A stretch of DNA of 64,000 nt from an uncultured Porphyromonadaceae bacterium (GCA_947253625.1 CAMYAB010000008.1:5082-69081), one strand, 5' to 3'; numbered from the stretch's first letter, positions 53,043 to 62,351 are shown. Program-made: numbers and translations. The notes: generated by a model from the sequence alone, not told the origin.

Positions 53043-54812
53043 ATGGCAAAAAGAAGTATTCAGTTTAGTCTCATGTACCGGGACATGTACCAAAGCTCCG
53101 GTAAGTACCAGCCTCGTGCCGAGCAATTGGAGCGTATCGCTCCCGCTATCATAGATATGGGGTGTTTCGCACGAGTGGAGACCAATGGAGGCGCCTTTGA
53201 GCAAGTGCAGCTCCTCTATGGCGAAAACCCCAACCACGCCGTGCGTGCTTTTACTCATGCGTTCAACGAGGTGGGGATCAAGACCCATATGCTTGACCGA
53301 GGACTAAACGGACTACGAATGTACCCCGTACCTGCTGATGTACGACGGCTCATGTATCGGGTGAAAAAGGCCCAAGGAGTGGATATAACCCGGATCTTTG
53401 ATGGACTCAACGACCCACGGAACATTATCCCATCCATTGTGTATGCCAAGGAGGCCGGGATGACTCCACAAGGAACCCTCTGTATCACACACTCCCCTGT
53501 CCATACAGTCGACTACTATGTAGGCGTAGCTGTACAGCTCATTGAGGCCGGTGCCGAGGAGATCTGTCTAAAAGATATGGCAGGAGTAGGTCGTCCCGCT
53601 ACACTGGGAAAGATCGTGCGGGAGATCAAAGCCGCCTATCCGAATATCACGGTAGAGTATCACGGACATACCGGGCCCGGCTTTTCTGTCGCATCCATGC
53701 TGGAGGTGGCAAGGGCAGGTGTCGATATCTTGGATGTGGCTGTCGAGCCCCTTGCTTGGGGAAAGATTCACCCGGATGTCATCACCATACAAGCTATGCT
53801 GGATGATGCTGGCTTTGATGTCCCCAAGGTGAACATGAACGCCTATATGAAGGTCCGTGCGCTGACCCAGGAGTTTTTGGATGATTTTTTGGGCTATTTC
53901 ACCAACTACACCAATCTCCGCATGAATTCCCTACTTGTCGGCTGTGGCCTACCCGGGGGCATGATGGGATCCATGATGGCTGACCTAAAAGGGATCCACT
54001 CGGCCATCAATATGTTTCACCGCCAAAACAATACCCCGGAGCTCTCCATGGACGATCTTTTGGTCAAGTTGTTTCAGGAGGTGGAGTACACCTGGCCTCG
54101 GCTTGGATACCCACCACTGGTCACGCCATACAGCCAATATGTCAAGAATATTTCGCTCATGAATGTCTTCAACATGGAGCGTGGCGAAGGACGCTGGCAA
54201 GCCATCGATGCCAAAGCATGGGATATGATCCTGGGCAAGGCCGGTAGACTACCGGGCAAGCTAGACCCTGAGATCATAGAGCTGGCAAAGGAAAAGGGCT
54301 ATGAATTCACGGACGAGGATCCGCAAAACAACTACCCCGATGACCTTGACAGGTACCGCAAGATCATGGATGATGAAGGGTGGGCATATGGACAGGATGA
54401 CGAGGAGCTATTCGAGCTGGCGATGCATGAGCAGCAGTATCGAGACTACAAGAGTGGTGTGGCCCGTGAGAGATTTTTGGAAGACCTCGCCAAGCTCAAG
54501 GCCGAAAAGCAAGCAAAAGAGGGCTATACCGTAGAGGATGTCCGAGCACTTGAGCGTGTGAACCTTGTACCGGTGGTGGCACCAATCAGCGGTCAACTCT
54601 TTTGGGAAGTAGACTGCCTGGATCGCTCCGTCGCACCGGCCATTGGCACCAAGTACGCAGAGGGTGACACCATCGCATTTGTGCAGTCCCGCGAGACCTA
54701 TAGTGTAGATGTCCCGATCCTCATCTCAGGCACACTCCGTGAGGTAGTGGGCAAGCAGGGTGCTTTTGTCCAAAAAGGTGAGGCTATTGCCTACCTTGCG
54801 CCTAAGGAATGA
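53043..54812 (+). CDS. Divergent biotin-type carboxyltransferase (oxaloacetate decarboxylase alpha/PycB-like)
   Basis: A 589-residue protein with carboxyltransferase barrel (about 1-300), a conserved helical region and a C-terminal biotinyl-like domain (about 515-589). Conserved marks are RDMYQSS, RVETNGGAFEQ, ICLKDMAG (the carboxyl-lysine position) and YHGHTGPGFS. Two departures are clear. The first metal ligand, Asp of DTTxRD, is Ser in FSLMYRD. In the biotinyl domain the biotin-accepting EAMKM is SRETY (Thr552 at the Lys position), so it cannot be biotinylated there. Homologues with the same features are known in Bacteroidales, so this is not a local mutation. It may be a structural partner or act on a biotin carrier protein supplied in trans. 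It overlaps the next gene by 4 bases. Confidence 0.8.
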   Translation: MAKRSIQFSLMYRDMYQSSGKYQPRAEQLERIAPAIIDMGCFARVETNGGAFEQVQLLYGENPNHAVRAFTHAFNEVGIKTHMLDRGLNGLRMYPVPADVRRLMYRVKKAQGVDITRIFDGLNDPRNIIPSIVYAKEAGMTPQGTLCITHSPVHTVDYYVGVAVQLIEAGAEEICLKDMAGVGRPATLGKIVREIKAAYPNITVEYHGHTGPGFSVASMLEVARAGVDILDVAVEPLAWGKIHPDVITIQAMLDDAGFDVPKVNMNAYMKVRALTQEFLDDFLGYFTNYTNLRMNSLLVGCGLPGGMMGSMMADLKGIHSAINMFHRQNNTPELSMDDLLVKLFQEVEYTWPRLGYPPLVTPYSQYVKNISLMNVFNMERGEGRWQAIDAKAWDMILGKAGRLPGKLDPEIIELAKEKGYEFTDEDPQNNYPDDLDRYRKIMDDEGWAYGQDDEELFELAMHEQQYRDYKSGVARERFLEDLAKLKAEKQAKEGYTVEDVRALERVNLVPVVAPISGQLFWEVDCLDRSVAPAIGTKYAEGDTIAFVQSRETYSVDVPILISGTLREVVGKQGAFVQKGEAIAYLAPKE

Positions 54813-55237
54813 GCGAAGAGGAGCACCTAACTGTCTTTGACCCCATAAGGCGACAGCGAGTCCGGCTCACGCCGGAGGAGCGTGTCCGACAAGCCATGGT
54901 CCATGCGTTGGTACACGACTATGGCTATCCACCAGAGTTGATGGCCAATGAGGTTACCATTACGGTTGGAAAAGTGACACGACGTTGCGACACCGTGGTC
55001 TACTCACGTGACCGTACCCCGCTGATGATCCTGGAGTATAAGGCTCCCCGAGTCGACCTGAATGAGAAGGTCGTACTGCAAGCTTTTCAGTACAATAGTG
55101 TCCTCTGTGTGCCGGTCATTGTCTTGGCCAATGGACCTAGGATACTGGCCTATCGAATCGGGTACAACGGTGATTCGACCACGTTGCTGTCGGATTTTCC
55201 ATCCTATGAAGCATTGCTGGAGATGCGCTTGCGGTAA
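54809..55237 (+). CDS. Small HsdR_N-like (PD-(D/E)xK) protein
   Basis: A 142-residue protein made of little more than the nuclease-like N-terminal domain of type I restriction subunit R (HSDR_N_2). The likely PD-(D/E)xK core is RRCDTVVY (Asp) and MILEYKAP (Glu-x-Lys), with Q in VLQAFQYN. No helicase part follows, and there are no HsdS or HsdM genes nearby. Such stand-alone proteins are common in Bacteroidota chromosomes and are not evidence of a restriction system. It is coupled to the carboxyltransferase gene by an ATGA overlap; the reason is unknown. Confidence 0.82.
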   Translation: MSEEEHLTVFDPIRRQRVRLTPEERVRQAMVHALVHDYGYPPELMANEVTITVGKVTRRCDTVVYSRDRTPLMILEYKAPRVDLNEKVVLQAFQYNSVLCVPVIVLANGPRILAYRIGYNGDSTTLLSDFPSYEALLEMRLR

Positions 55238-55271
55238 CCTGTGGGGATAGTCACTGAGGAGATCTGAAGTA

Positions 55272-55316
55272 AAAAAAGGTGAGGGAGTGCCTGAAAGGCA
55301 CTCCCTCACCTTTTTT
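55272..55316. terminator. Bidirectional terminator
   Basis: A perfect 20-bp stem (55272-55291 with 55297-55316) with loop TGAAA has A6 and T6 ends. It serves the convergent HsdR_N-like and PPi-PFK genes. Confidence 0.9.
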
Positions 55317-55335
55317 GAGAGACCTTGCTTAGCTT

Positions 55336-56979
55336 TTATTGGTGCTCAAGTTTCAGAGTCTCTGTGGGGATGTCGCATACGCTCTCAGGGCCAAAGTACT
55401 GGATTGGTCCGGGATAGACGTAGCAGGTGTTTTTTGCCCACTCTTCTCTGTTGGCCTCAAAGGTCTTGAATGGTGCGCCCTCTAGGTCTACCAGAGCTTT
55501 GCGAATAACGGGCTTTAGCTCGCCATGGCGTCGCTCGATATTCATCATCATCGTGATAGGGATACCTCCGGGGATCCATTCCTTTACATTTTTGGTCAGG
55601 TTGCGTACCGAGCTCATGTAGCCGGTCTTTCCGGATGCGATGAGCTGCGATGCGGTGTAGCCCAGCGTGTAGCAGTAGTCGGAGTCAAAGTTGGATGGAG
55701 CTGCACAGCGTCCTTCGTAGCCAAAGAAGTGGCGCTGTACCGCAAACTTGCCTGAGTACTTGCCCTCTTCTTTCCACTTTGCTAGCTTGGCTTCTACCAT
55801 TGTCGCCAGTAGTTTTTCGGTCTCGATCAGCGAAACTTGGACATTGCCATGTGGATCGCGATCTGCTGTGAGTTGCTGTGCTACTTCAGCAGGTAACTCG
55901 GAGAGGATCTGGGCATTTTGGGAGGATAGGTGCTGTGCGACCACTCTCGGAAGCTCCTCCTTGGACACGCCTGCCAGCTCTTTTTCCTTTTTGGCCATCA
56001 CGTCGTTTAGCTCGCTGATCAGAGCGCGCATGGCGGGAATGAACTCAATGAGCCCCTCGGGGATAAGGACAGTACCAAAGTTGTTACCCTCCTCAGCGCG
56101 CTTGGCTACGGCCGTGGCGATCTGCTTGACGATGTCGTCCAGGCTTTGCTCCTTGGCCTCTACCTCCTCTGAGATGATGCAGATATTGGGTTGTGTCTTC
56201 AGTGCACACTCTAGAGCAATGTGGCTTGCGGAACGCCCCATCAGCTTGATGAAGTGCCAGTACTTGCGAGCAGAGTTGCAGTCACGCTGGATATTGCCGA
56301 TGACTTCGGAGTATACTTTTGTGGCGGTGTCAAATCCAAATGAGGTCTCGATCTGCTCATTTTTGAGGTCACCGTCGATAGTCTTTGGACAACCGATCAC
56401 TTGTACTCCGGCATCGATAGCTTTGTAGTACTCAGCGAGTACGCAGGCGTTGGTATTGGAGTCATCTCCACCGATGATGACAAGTGCACGTATGCCCAAC
56501 TCACGAAGGATCGTGAGGCCTTTATCAAACTGCTCCTTTGTCTCGAGCTTGTCTCTTCCGGACCCAATGATATCGAATCCTCCTGTGTTGCGGTACTCGT
56601 CAATGATGTCGGAGGTGAGCTCTTTGTACTTGTGGTTGATCAATCCGGCAGGTCCCATCAGGAATCCATACAGCCTGCTGTCCGGGTGGATGCTCTTGAT
56701 GCCGTCAAAAAGTCCGGCAATCACATTGTGCCCACCGGGTGCTTGTCCTCCGGAGAGGATCACCCCTACATTGATGGGGGCTTTCGCACCGGACTCGGCA
56801 CCGGACTCAAAGGTCACGGTCGGCAGACCATAGGTGTGAGGAAATAGCCTTTTTACCTCATCCCTGTCGGCCACGGACTCTGTGGCGTTTCCTTCGATGG
56901 CGTGAAGGTCGTTGTGCAGTACCGGTGGCATCTTCGGCTGGTAGACAGCACGTGCTTTTTGTAGCGAACTAATCTTCAT
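55336..56979 (-). CDS. pfp: PPi-dependent 6-phosphofructokinase
   Basis: A 547-residue long-type PPi-PFK that interconverts fructose 6-phosphate and the 1,6-bisphosphate using pyrophosphate. GGDDSNTNA (about residues 168-176) has the Asp that excludes ATP, and KTIDGDLKN with MGRSASHIALECA are the substrate motifs. Length fits the long bacterial/plant class. It is monocistronic and converges on the terminator at 55272-55316. Confidence 0.95.
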   Translation of the reverse strand: MKISSLQKARAVYQPKMPPVLHNDLHAIEGNATESVADRDEVKRLFPHTYGLPTVTFESGAESGAKAPINVGVILSGGQAPGGHNVIAGLFDGIKSIHPDSRLYGFLMGPAGLINHKYKELTSDIIDEYRNTGGFDIIGSGRDKLETKEQFDKGLTILRELGIRALVIIGGDDSNTNACVLAEYYKAIDAGVQVIGCPKTIDGDLKNEQIETSFGFDTATKVYSEVIGNIQRDCNSARKYWHFIKLMGRSASHIALECALKTQPNICIISEEVEAKEQSLDDIVKQIATAVAKRAEEGNNFGTVLIPEGLIEFIPAMRALISELNDVMAKKEKELAGVSKEELPRVVAQHLSSQNAQILSELPAEVAQQLTADRDPHGNVQVSLIETEKLLATMVEAKLAKWKEEGKYSGKFAVQRHFFGYEGRCAAPSNFDSDYCYTLGYTASQLIASGKTGYMSSVRNLTKNVKEWIPGGIPITMMMNIERRHGELKPVIRKALVDLEGAPFKTFEANREEWAKNTCYVYPGPIQYFGPESVCDIPTETLKLEHQ

Positions 56980-57009
56980 TTCTCTTATGATTACTTGGTA
57001 TTTTATGAG

Positions 57010-57234
57010 TTATTTACGGTTGCGTGACCCGGGCCTTCGCTTGTCATTGATTCGCACAAAGCCATACATTAGGATTAGGTTGGCCGCGATGACAAGACAA
57101 CAAAGGCTGAAAAATGTCTGCCTCAACCCCTCCAGCGTAATGTAGCAGACGATTGAGGCCACTATGGACAGCGTGGCTAGGATAAGTAGGACTTTTTTGA
57201 GCGTTGCCCAAAATTTTGGCGTCGGTGCTACCAT
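57010..57234 (-). CDS. Small two-helix membrane protein
   Basis: A 74-residue protein with two hydrophobic helices (VLLILATLSIVASIVCYITL and FFSLCCLVIAANLILMYGFV) and a basic C-terminus rich in Arg and Lys. I do not recognise a family. It begins 30 bases upstream of pfp in the same direction and has a -7 box TATATTTG at 57285-57292, so it could head the pfp transcript. Confidence 0.6.
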   Translation of the reverse strand: MVAPTPKFWATLKKVLLILATLSIVASIVCYITLEGLRQTFFSLCCLVIAANLILMYGFVRINDKRRPGSRNRK

Positions 57235-57284
57235 GGTGGAGATGTGTCTTAGTGTGTGAGTGTACCTCTGGGTACCATTCTATG

Positions 57285-57292
57285 CAAATATA
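57285..57292 (-). promoter_or_regulatory. -7 element of small membrane protein/pfp
   Basis: TATATTTG on the minus strand, 51 bases before the start, fits TAnnTTTG; -33 unclear. Confidence 0.45.
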
Positions 57293-57304
57293 ACGAAAAG
57301 TGAG

Positions 57305-58120
57305 CTATTCCGCTAGTTGGCGCGCTTGGTAAACGCCACTCCACTTCTCGGCACTGTACGGATCTTGACCCACGAAAAGATCTAGGGGGTAGGCGATGTA
57401 CTCTAGGAATAGTCCTTTGGCGGATGCTGTGGTGGTGATCAAGCTCCGGTCCTGCAGTCGCAAGTAGTCTGCCGGGGTGTCAGGGCTAATTTTTCCCCGA
57501 CCCACCTCTAGCAGTGTACCTACTATGGCTCGGACCATGTTGCGCAAAAAGCGGTTGCTAGAAATGTGAAAAACCCACTCCGTCGCCCCCACTTGGGACC
57601 ATTTTGCCTCGGTGACTGTGCAGAGGTGGTTGTTGACTTGGCTGTGTTTTTTGCTGTAGGTCGTGAAGTCGTGCGTGCCTAAGAGTAGGCCGGCCGCTTG
57701 GTTCATGGCCACAAAGTCTAGTCCCGGTGCGGTGATCCGAAAGTCTCGTCCAAAAGGGCTCGGCTCCGTGCTGAGGTAGTAGCCGTATCGGCGTTCTGTG
57801 GCCGAAAACCTTGCATGGGCATCGGGTTGTACGGGGTAGAGTCCGTATAGGGTCAGGTCTGGGGGGAGAAATCTATTGGCTCGGTAGACGATGTCTCCGG
57901 GGGTGAGCCCTTCCGGGAGGTTGAGATCCATGTGTGCCACCATCCATCGGGCGTGTACTCCGGTGTCGGTCCGTCCTGCTCCGGTGATGGTCACTTCTTG
58001 TCTTAGCAGTGTGCTCAGCCTTTCTTGGAGTACGCCTTGTACTGTTCTGCCTGTGGCTTGCACTTGCCAGCCAAGGAAGTCGGACCCATCGTAGCCTAGT
58101 GTCGCAAAGTATCTAGTCAT
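57305..58120 (-). CDS. truA: tRNA pseudouridine(38-40) synthase
   Basis: A 271-residue enzyme (start at 58120, MTRYFATLGYDGSDF). The catalytic Asp is in GAGRTDTGVHA (about 48-58). Other TruA marks are RYGYYLSTEPSPFGRD and FLRNMVRAIVGTLLEVG. It modifies the anticodon stem-loop of tRNAs. The start overlaps the rlmH stop by 8 bases; the longer upstream frame lies inside rlmH. Confidence 0.95.
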   Translation of the reverse strand: MTRYFATLGYDGSDFLGWQVQATGRTVQGVLQERLSTLLRQEVTITGAGRTDTGVHARWMVAHMDLNLPEGLTPGDIVYRANRFLPPDLTLYGLYPVQPDAHARFSATERRYGYYLSTEPSPFGRDFRITAPGLDFVAMNQAAGLLLGTHDFTTYSKKHSQVNNHLCTVTEAKWSQVGATEWVFHISSNRFLRNMVRAIVGTLLEVGRGKISPDTPADYLRLQDRSLITTTASAKGLFLEYIAYPLDLFVGQDPYSAEKWSGVYQARQLAE

Positions 58121-58589
58121 GATGGTAGGGGTGGTTGTTGAGGATCGTGAGTCCGCGGTAGACTTGCTCCACAACGAAGAGCCGGACGAGCTGATGGTTC
58201 AGCGTCATCCGGCTGAGAGATATTCGGTTGGGGATCTTTTGGTAGACTGCTTCGGAGAATCCATAAGCACCTCCTATGATCAGGATCAGTCGTCTAGGGG
58301 TGGTTTGCATCTTTTTCTGAAGCAGTGCCGAGAATCCTCGGGAGCTGTACTCCGTTCCGTTTTCGTCGAGTAGGATGGCCTCATCTTGTGGCCCGATGGC
58401 GTTTAGGATGGCCTCTCCTTCCAGTTGTTTTTGCTTCTCTTTGCTCTCCTTTTTGGAGATCTTGACTGCCGGCAGTATCTCTACCGCTATAGGTAAAAAA
58501 CGATTGGCTCGCTTGAGGTACTCATCTATGAGTGCCTGTATGTGGTGTGAGTCCGTCTCTCCTACGAGGAGGATTGTGATCCCCTGCAT
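58113..58589 (-). CDS. rlmH: 23S rRNA pseudouridine1915-N3 methyltransferase
   Basis: A 158-residue SPOUT methyltransferase. It has the AdoMet knot segment IIGGAYGFSEAVYQ and the conserved end SLSRMTLNHQLVRLFVVEQ and YRGLTILNNHPYHHD. Length is typical. It is coupled to truA by overlap. Confidence 0.95.
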   Translation of the reverse strand: MQGITILLVGETDSHHIQALIDEYLKRANRFLPIAVEILPAVKISKKESKEKQKQLEGEAILNAIGPQDEAILLDENGTEYSSRGFSALLQKKMQTTPRRLILIIGGAYGFSEAVYQKIPNRISLSRMTLNHQLVRLFVVEQVYRGLTILNNHPYHHD

Positions 58590-58617
58590 CTTTGCCGGGT
58601 GCCGGTTTTGGGGGTTA

Positions 58618-59229
58618 TCAGTCTTTTTTCGCAGCGTACTGCTTGTTTAGGTACTCGATCACTTCGTCTGTGATGTCGTACACCTTTTCTGCGTAGAGGA
58701 TGTTGTCGTTGAGTGAGTTGGATAGGATGAGCTGATAGTGCCCGTGCAGTGCGTTGTAGGTTTTGATCTGGCTCATGATGGTGTCTCTCAGTGCGACATT
58801 CATGGCATTTTGGTCTTGGAGCATCTCGTTGTTTAGTCTTTGGCTCAGCTCCTGAAACTCTTGCTGACGCTTGAGGATGCGCTCTTGCTCTCTTTTGGCT
58901 CGGTCTTGGTCGAAAAAGGCGTTGTTCTCTACTTTTCTCTGAAAGTCTCTCATGTCGGACTCCAGAGAGCGTCCTTGCTCATTGATGGTGGCTTGGTTGG
59001 ACTCAGCCTTTTTCATGAATTCATCTTGCAGGTGCTTGGAGTACTCGTAGTTGGTGAGGAGTGAATCCAGGTTGACATACGCTAGTGGCATCACGGCTGT
59101 GGCGGAGTCTCCGGAGCCGATGGTGCGCGGTGCCGGAGTGTTGTTTTTGCTCGTAAAGTGGAGTACGAATAGTACAGCGACACAAATTGCCAAGAGTGCT
59201 GTGATGATGGTATTGGTAGAGTTCTTCAT
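58618..59229 (-). CDS. Skp/OmpH-like periplasmic chaperone
   Basis: A 203-residue protein with an N-terminal helix (IITALLAICVAVLFVLHF) as signal anchor, the strand MPLAYVNLDSLLTNYEYSKH typical of OmpH/Skp, and a long charged helical tentacle region (about 65-145) with heptad character. It would hold outer-membrane proteins in the periplasm. It lies 28 bases upstream of rlmH and may share its transcript. Confidence 0.88.
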   Translation of the reverse strand: MKNSTNTIITALLAICVAVLFVLHFTSKNNTPAPRTIGSGDSATAVMPLAYVNLDSLLTNYEYSKHLQDEFMKKAESNQATINEQGRSLESDMRDFQRKVENNAFFDQDRAKREQERILKRQQEFQELSQRLNNEMLQDQNAMNVALRDTIMSQIKTYNALHGHYQLILSNSLNDNILYAEKVYDITDEVIEYLNKQYAAKKD

Positions 59230-59304
59230 TGTGTGTTGTTATAAAAAACCTCTTTTGTTCGTTGGATGTATTTCGTCTTATGTGGATTGCTTTTTTGGGG
59301 TAGA

Positions 59305-59523
59305 TCACGCTTGTTGCTCGCCTATTCGGTCAAATAGGTTTTTGTGACGCTGTGCTTCTCGGTGCTGGCTTCTGTGGCAGGATAGCCCACGCTTGCGTAG
59401 CTCCGGCTGATCCTCTACGTGAGAGGAGGGAAAGCCCCAGCGCTTTGTGAAAAAAACGCGGATACCGAGCAACAGTACGGATATAGCGACTAGGAGTAGT
59501 GTTATGATGAGCAGTCGTGCCAA
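59305..59523 (-). CDS. Small conserved membrane protein
   Basis: A 72-residue protein: one N-terminal helix (LLIITLLLVAISVLLLGIRV) and then a tail RWGFPSSHVEDQPELRKRG with CHRSQHREAQ. The pattern FPxxHVxxxxxLRxRGxxCxxSQxxEAQ is one I have seen in small Bacteroidota membrane proteins of unknown function. A strong promoter (59580-59610) lies upstream, which supports it being a real gene. Confidence 0.7.
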   Translation of the reverse strand: MARLLIITLLLVAISVLLLGIRVFFTKRWGFPSSHVEDQPELRKRGLSCHRSQHREAQRHKNLFDRIGEQQA

Positions 59524-59579
59524 TCGATTTTGTGATCTGGACTTTTGGGTTTGCGTTTGATATAAAACTATCTACCTCG

Positions 59580-59610
59580 CAAAGATAAGTTTTTTCCTAA
59601 CGCCGACAAA
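59580..59610 (-). promoter_or_regulatory. Promoter of small membrane protein/skp/rlmH/truA
   Basis: On the minus strand TTTG (59607-59610), a 19-base spacer and TATCTTTG (59580-59587) match the consensus exactly. Confidence 0.75.
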
Positions 59611-59650
59611 ACTATTCTAGCCGAACTTTCCTGAGAATATCGCTTGTTTC

Positions 59651-59710
59651 AAAAAAACATCCATGGCCGAGAATCCTTTTGTGGTTGTGGATTCGTCCTG
59701 CCATGGATGT
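59651..59710 (-). terminator. Terminator of galactose operon
   Basis: ACATCCATGG (59658-59667) pairs perfectly with CCATGGATGT (59701-59710); an inner GAATCC/GGATTC pair tightens the loop. A seven-T run follows on the minus strand. Confidence 0.75.
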
Positions 59711-59803
59711 GTGTGTTCTTTTTTCCCTCGTTTCTACTTCACCTCTGTGTCGGAAGAGACGAGGCCGGTGAGCTTTTTGAGGCTCGTCGTCTGCGGGGCT
59801 ACG

Positions 59804-60961
59804 TTATTTGAGCCTGCGCGCTCCGTCGCCGATGATTACATCGTAGACTTTTGGTGCGTGTCCAAACTTTTCTGTGAAGCGTTTTATGGCATCGTCGATG
59901 AACTTGTCGTGGAGCTCGTCCTTGACGAGGTTGATCGTACAGCCGCCAAATCCGCCGCCCATCACTCGTGAGCCTGTGACACCGTTGTCTTTTGCGATGT
60001 CGTTGAGTACATCGAGCTCTTCGCAGGATACTCTATACAGTTTGCTCATGCCGTGGTGCGTCTCGTACATTTTCTGTCCGACCAGTTCGTAGTCACCTCT
60101 TTTGAGTGCTTCCGAGACATCCATCACTCTCTGGATCTCCTCGATCACGTACTCTGCGCATAGGTAGTCTTCGTGGCTGACCTGGTCTTTGACCTCTTGG
60201 AGCATGGCCAGTGTTGCATCGCGGAGAGCCTTGACCTCGGGGTGCTTTTTTTGGATGTGGGCGACGACGTTTTCGCAGGAGCGACGACGGTCGTTGTAGG
60301 CACTGGAGGCTAGTTCATGCTTCACGACCGAGTCGAGCAGCACGAGGCGGTAGCCTTTGGGGTCAAAGGGGAAGTACTCGTACTCGAGTGATCGGCAGTC
60401 GAGACGCATGATGTGGCCGGCTTTGCCATGGATGCTGGCAAATTGGTCCATGATGCCGCAGTTGACGCCTACGTAGTTGTGTTCTGTCTTTTGCCCCACT
60501 ATGGCTAGCTCAAATTTTTCGATCTTGCCTGCCCCAAAGATTTCGTTGAAGGCGGTGGCGTAGCAACTCTCGATAGCTGCGGATGAGGACATTCCGGCTC
60601 CGAGAGGTACATCTCCGGCAAAGACGGTGTCAAAGCCTTTGACCTCCACGCCGCGTTTGATCATCTCCTGTGCCACACCGTAGAGGTATTTGGCCCAACC
60701 CTCTTTGGGGAGGTCCTCTTTGCCGAGGCCAAATGTGCTACTCTCGTCCAGGTCGATGGCATAGGCATTGACTCGGTCGGTATCATTAGGTCGGATGACC
60801 ATGGTGATTCCCTTGTCTACTGCGCCGGGGAAGACGAAGCCATCATTGTAGTCGGTGTGCTCACCGATGATATTGATGCGCCCGGGTGCGAAGTAGACGT
60901 GTTCAGTAGCGCCATCAAAATGCTTGGCAAAGTGGCTCTTTACGAACTCTGTATCTTTCAT
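59804..60961 (-). CDS. galK: Galactokinase
   Basis: A 385-residue GHMP kinase that makes galactose 1-phosphate. It has the galactokinase signature PGRINIIGEHTDYNDGFVFP (about 26-45), the ATP loop PLGAGMSSSAAIE and the C-terminal MGGGFGGCTI. Length is typical. It is last in the galM-transporter-galK operon. Confidence 0.96.
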   Translation of the reverse strand: MKDTEFVKSHFAKHFDGATEHVYFAPGRINIIGEHTDYNDGFVFPGAVDKGITMVIRPNDTDRVNAYAIDLDESSTFGLGKEDLPKEGWAKYLYGVAQEMIKRGVEVKGFDTVFAGDVPLGAGMSSSAAIESCYATAFNEIFGAGKIEKFELAIVGQKTEHNYVGVNCGIMDQFASIHGKAGHIMRLDCRSLEYEYFPFDPKGYRLVLLDSVVKHELASSAYNDRRRSCENVVAHIQKKHPEVKALRDATLAMLQEVKDQVSHEDYLCAEYVIEEIQRVMDVSEALKRGDYELVGQKMYETHHGMSKLYRVSCEELDVLNDIAKDNGVTGSRVMGGGFGGCTINLVKDELHDKFIDDAIKRFTEKFGHAPKVYDVIIGDGARRLK

Positions 60962-60983
60962 GCGATCTTATTGTTTTTGGTGA

Positions 60984-62315
60984 TTAAATATGCCCCTTGT
61001 CGGCCTTCATTACTTTGTGTCCGCTGAATGCGTAGTAGAGCAGGTAGAGCTCGCCTACGATTACGATAACCCAAGTCCAAGTCCAGTTGCCAATAGAGTC
61101 GGCGAGGACACCCTGGAGTAGGGGAAGTACGGCACCGCCTACCACACCCATCATCAGGAGCCCGGAGCCCTTGGCTGTGTATCGTCCAAGTCCCTTGATG
61201 GCGAGGTCAAAGATAGCAGGCCACATGATGGAGTGGAAGAGACCCACGCCACAGAGAAGCCACGGATTGCCTGTCGACATAGATGCCGCTACTAGGAGCA
61301 TGGCCGCTATAGAGGCGATCAAGAGCTGTGTCTGAGCCGCAATGCCGCTAAGGAAGCTACCTACTGCTCTACCAATCAGCATCCCAAACCAGTAGAGGGA
61401 AGCCAGCTTGGCGGCTGAGGCTATAGTAAATCCACCCTCCTTGATTGCAAAGAGATTGATGTTGGACCCTACACAAACCTCCACACCCACGTAGAAGAAG
61501 ATAGCAACCACTCCCAGCACCAGGTGGCGGAAGCTCAGGATGCTATCAGGCAGTTTCTCATCTTTGCCTACTGCTGTGGATGGGATCTCCGGAAGGTTCA
61601 GTGATGGTAGGACTGCCGCAATGACCCCCACGATGATCATCAATACCAGGATCGGAATGTACAAGGAGGTAATGTTGATCTCAAGACCTGTCTTGCCGTT
61701 GAAAATCAGGAATGCCACTAGGAGCGGGCCAATGGTGGTCATGAGGGAGTTGCCCGTGCCGGCGATGCTCTGGCGGGTTACTCCTGTAGTGCCACGTACT
61801 TCGCATGCTACGATGTAGGGGTTGATCACCGCTTGCAGGAATGTCAGTGCGGTACCGGCTACGAATGCAGCGAACAGAAAGATATAGTACGCTACCGGAA
61901 CCACTGTCGGACCCTCATACTTGAAGTCATCGCCTACCGCTTTTGCTTGGTCCAAAATAGGCTGGAATGTCACCAGGTCGTGCTTGGTGAAGACATAAGC
62001 GGAGAGCTGATAGAGGCCAAATGCGCAGATCAGAATAACGAGTCCGGTAATCAAAGCGGACTTATAGCCATTCTTCTGGATATACCGTGAGCTTGGAATA
62101 CCCATTACCAGATAAGCCAAGAAAAAAGCAAATACCAGGAGCGTGGTGAGCGTATTGGTCATATTGCCCCCCATGATTAGGTAGGCAGACTGCATGGGCG
62201 CCTGGAATTGTTGATTGATACTGGTGATGAGTCCCACCAGAGACATAAGCACCACCATGATGATAAATGGCGCCATGTAGCTGTGCTTCTGATTGTTGGC
62301 TGTGTTTGTTGTCAT
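60984..62315 (-). CDS. FucP/GluP-family sugar:proton symporter
   Basis: A 443-residue major-facilitator transporter with about 12 helices. It begins near the first helix (MAPFIIMVVLMSLVGLITSI) and holds the FucP-family features NQQFQAPMQSAYLI, FLAYLVMGIPSSRYIQKNGY and the later MIGRAVGSFLSG. Position between galM and galK suggests galactose (or glucose) as substrate, which is inference. Confidence 0.92.
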   Translation of the reverse strand: MTTNTANNQKHSYMAPFIIMVVLMSLVGLITSINQQFQAPMQSAYLIMGGNMTNTLTTLLVFAFFLAYLVMGIPSSRYIQKNGYKSALITGLVILICAFGLYQLSAYVFTKHDLVTFQPILDQAKAVGDDFKYEGPTVVPVAYYIFLFAAFVAGTALTFLQAVINPYIVACEVRGTTGVTRQSIAGTGNSLMTTIGPLLVAFLIFNGKTGLEINITSLYIPILVLMIIVGVIAAVLPSLNLPEIPSTAVGKDEKLPDSILSFRHLVLGVVAIFFYVGVEVCVGSNINLFAIKEGGFTIASAAKLASLYWFGMLIGRAVGSFLSGIAAQTQLLIASIAAMLLVAASMSTGNPWLLCGVGLFHSIMWPAIFDLAIKGLGRYTAKGSGLLMMGVVGGAVLPLLQGVLADSIGNWTWTWVIVIVGELYLLYYAFSGHKVMKADKGHI

Positions 62316-62351
62316 TGGTTTAATTTCTAAAAATATGTTGATGTATAGTTT

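Noticed and set aside
54809..55237. Type I restriction system
   Set aside because: Only the HsdR_N-like domain is present; there are no helicase, specificity or methylase genes nearby.
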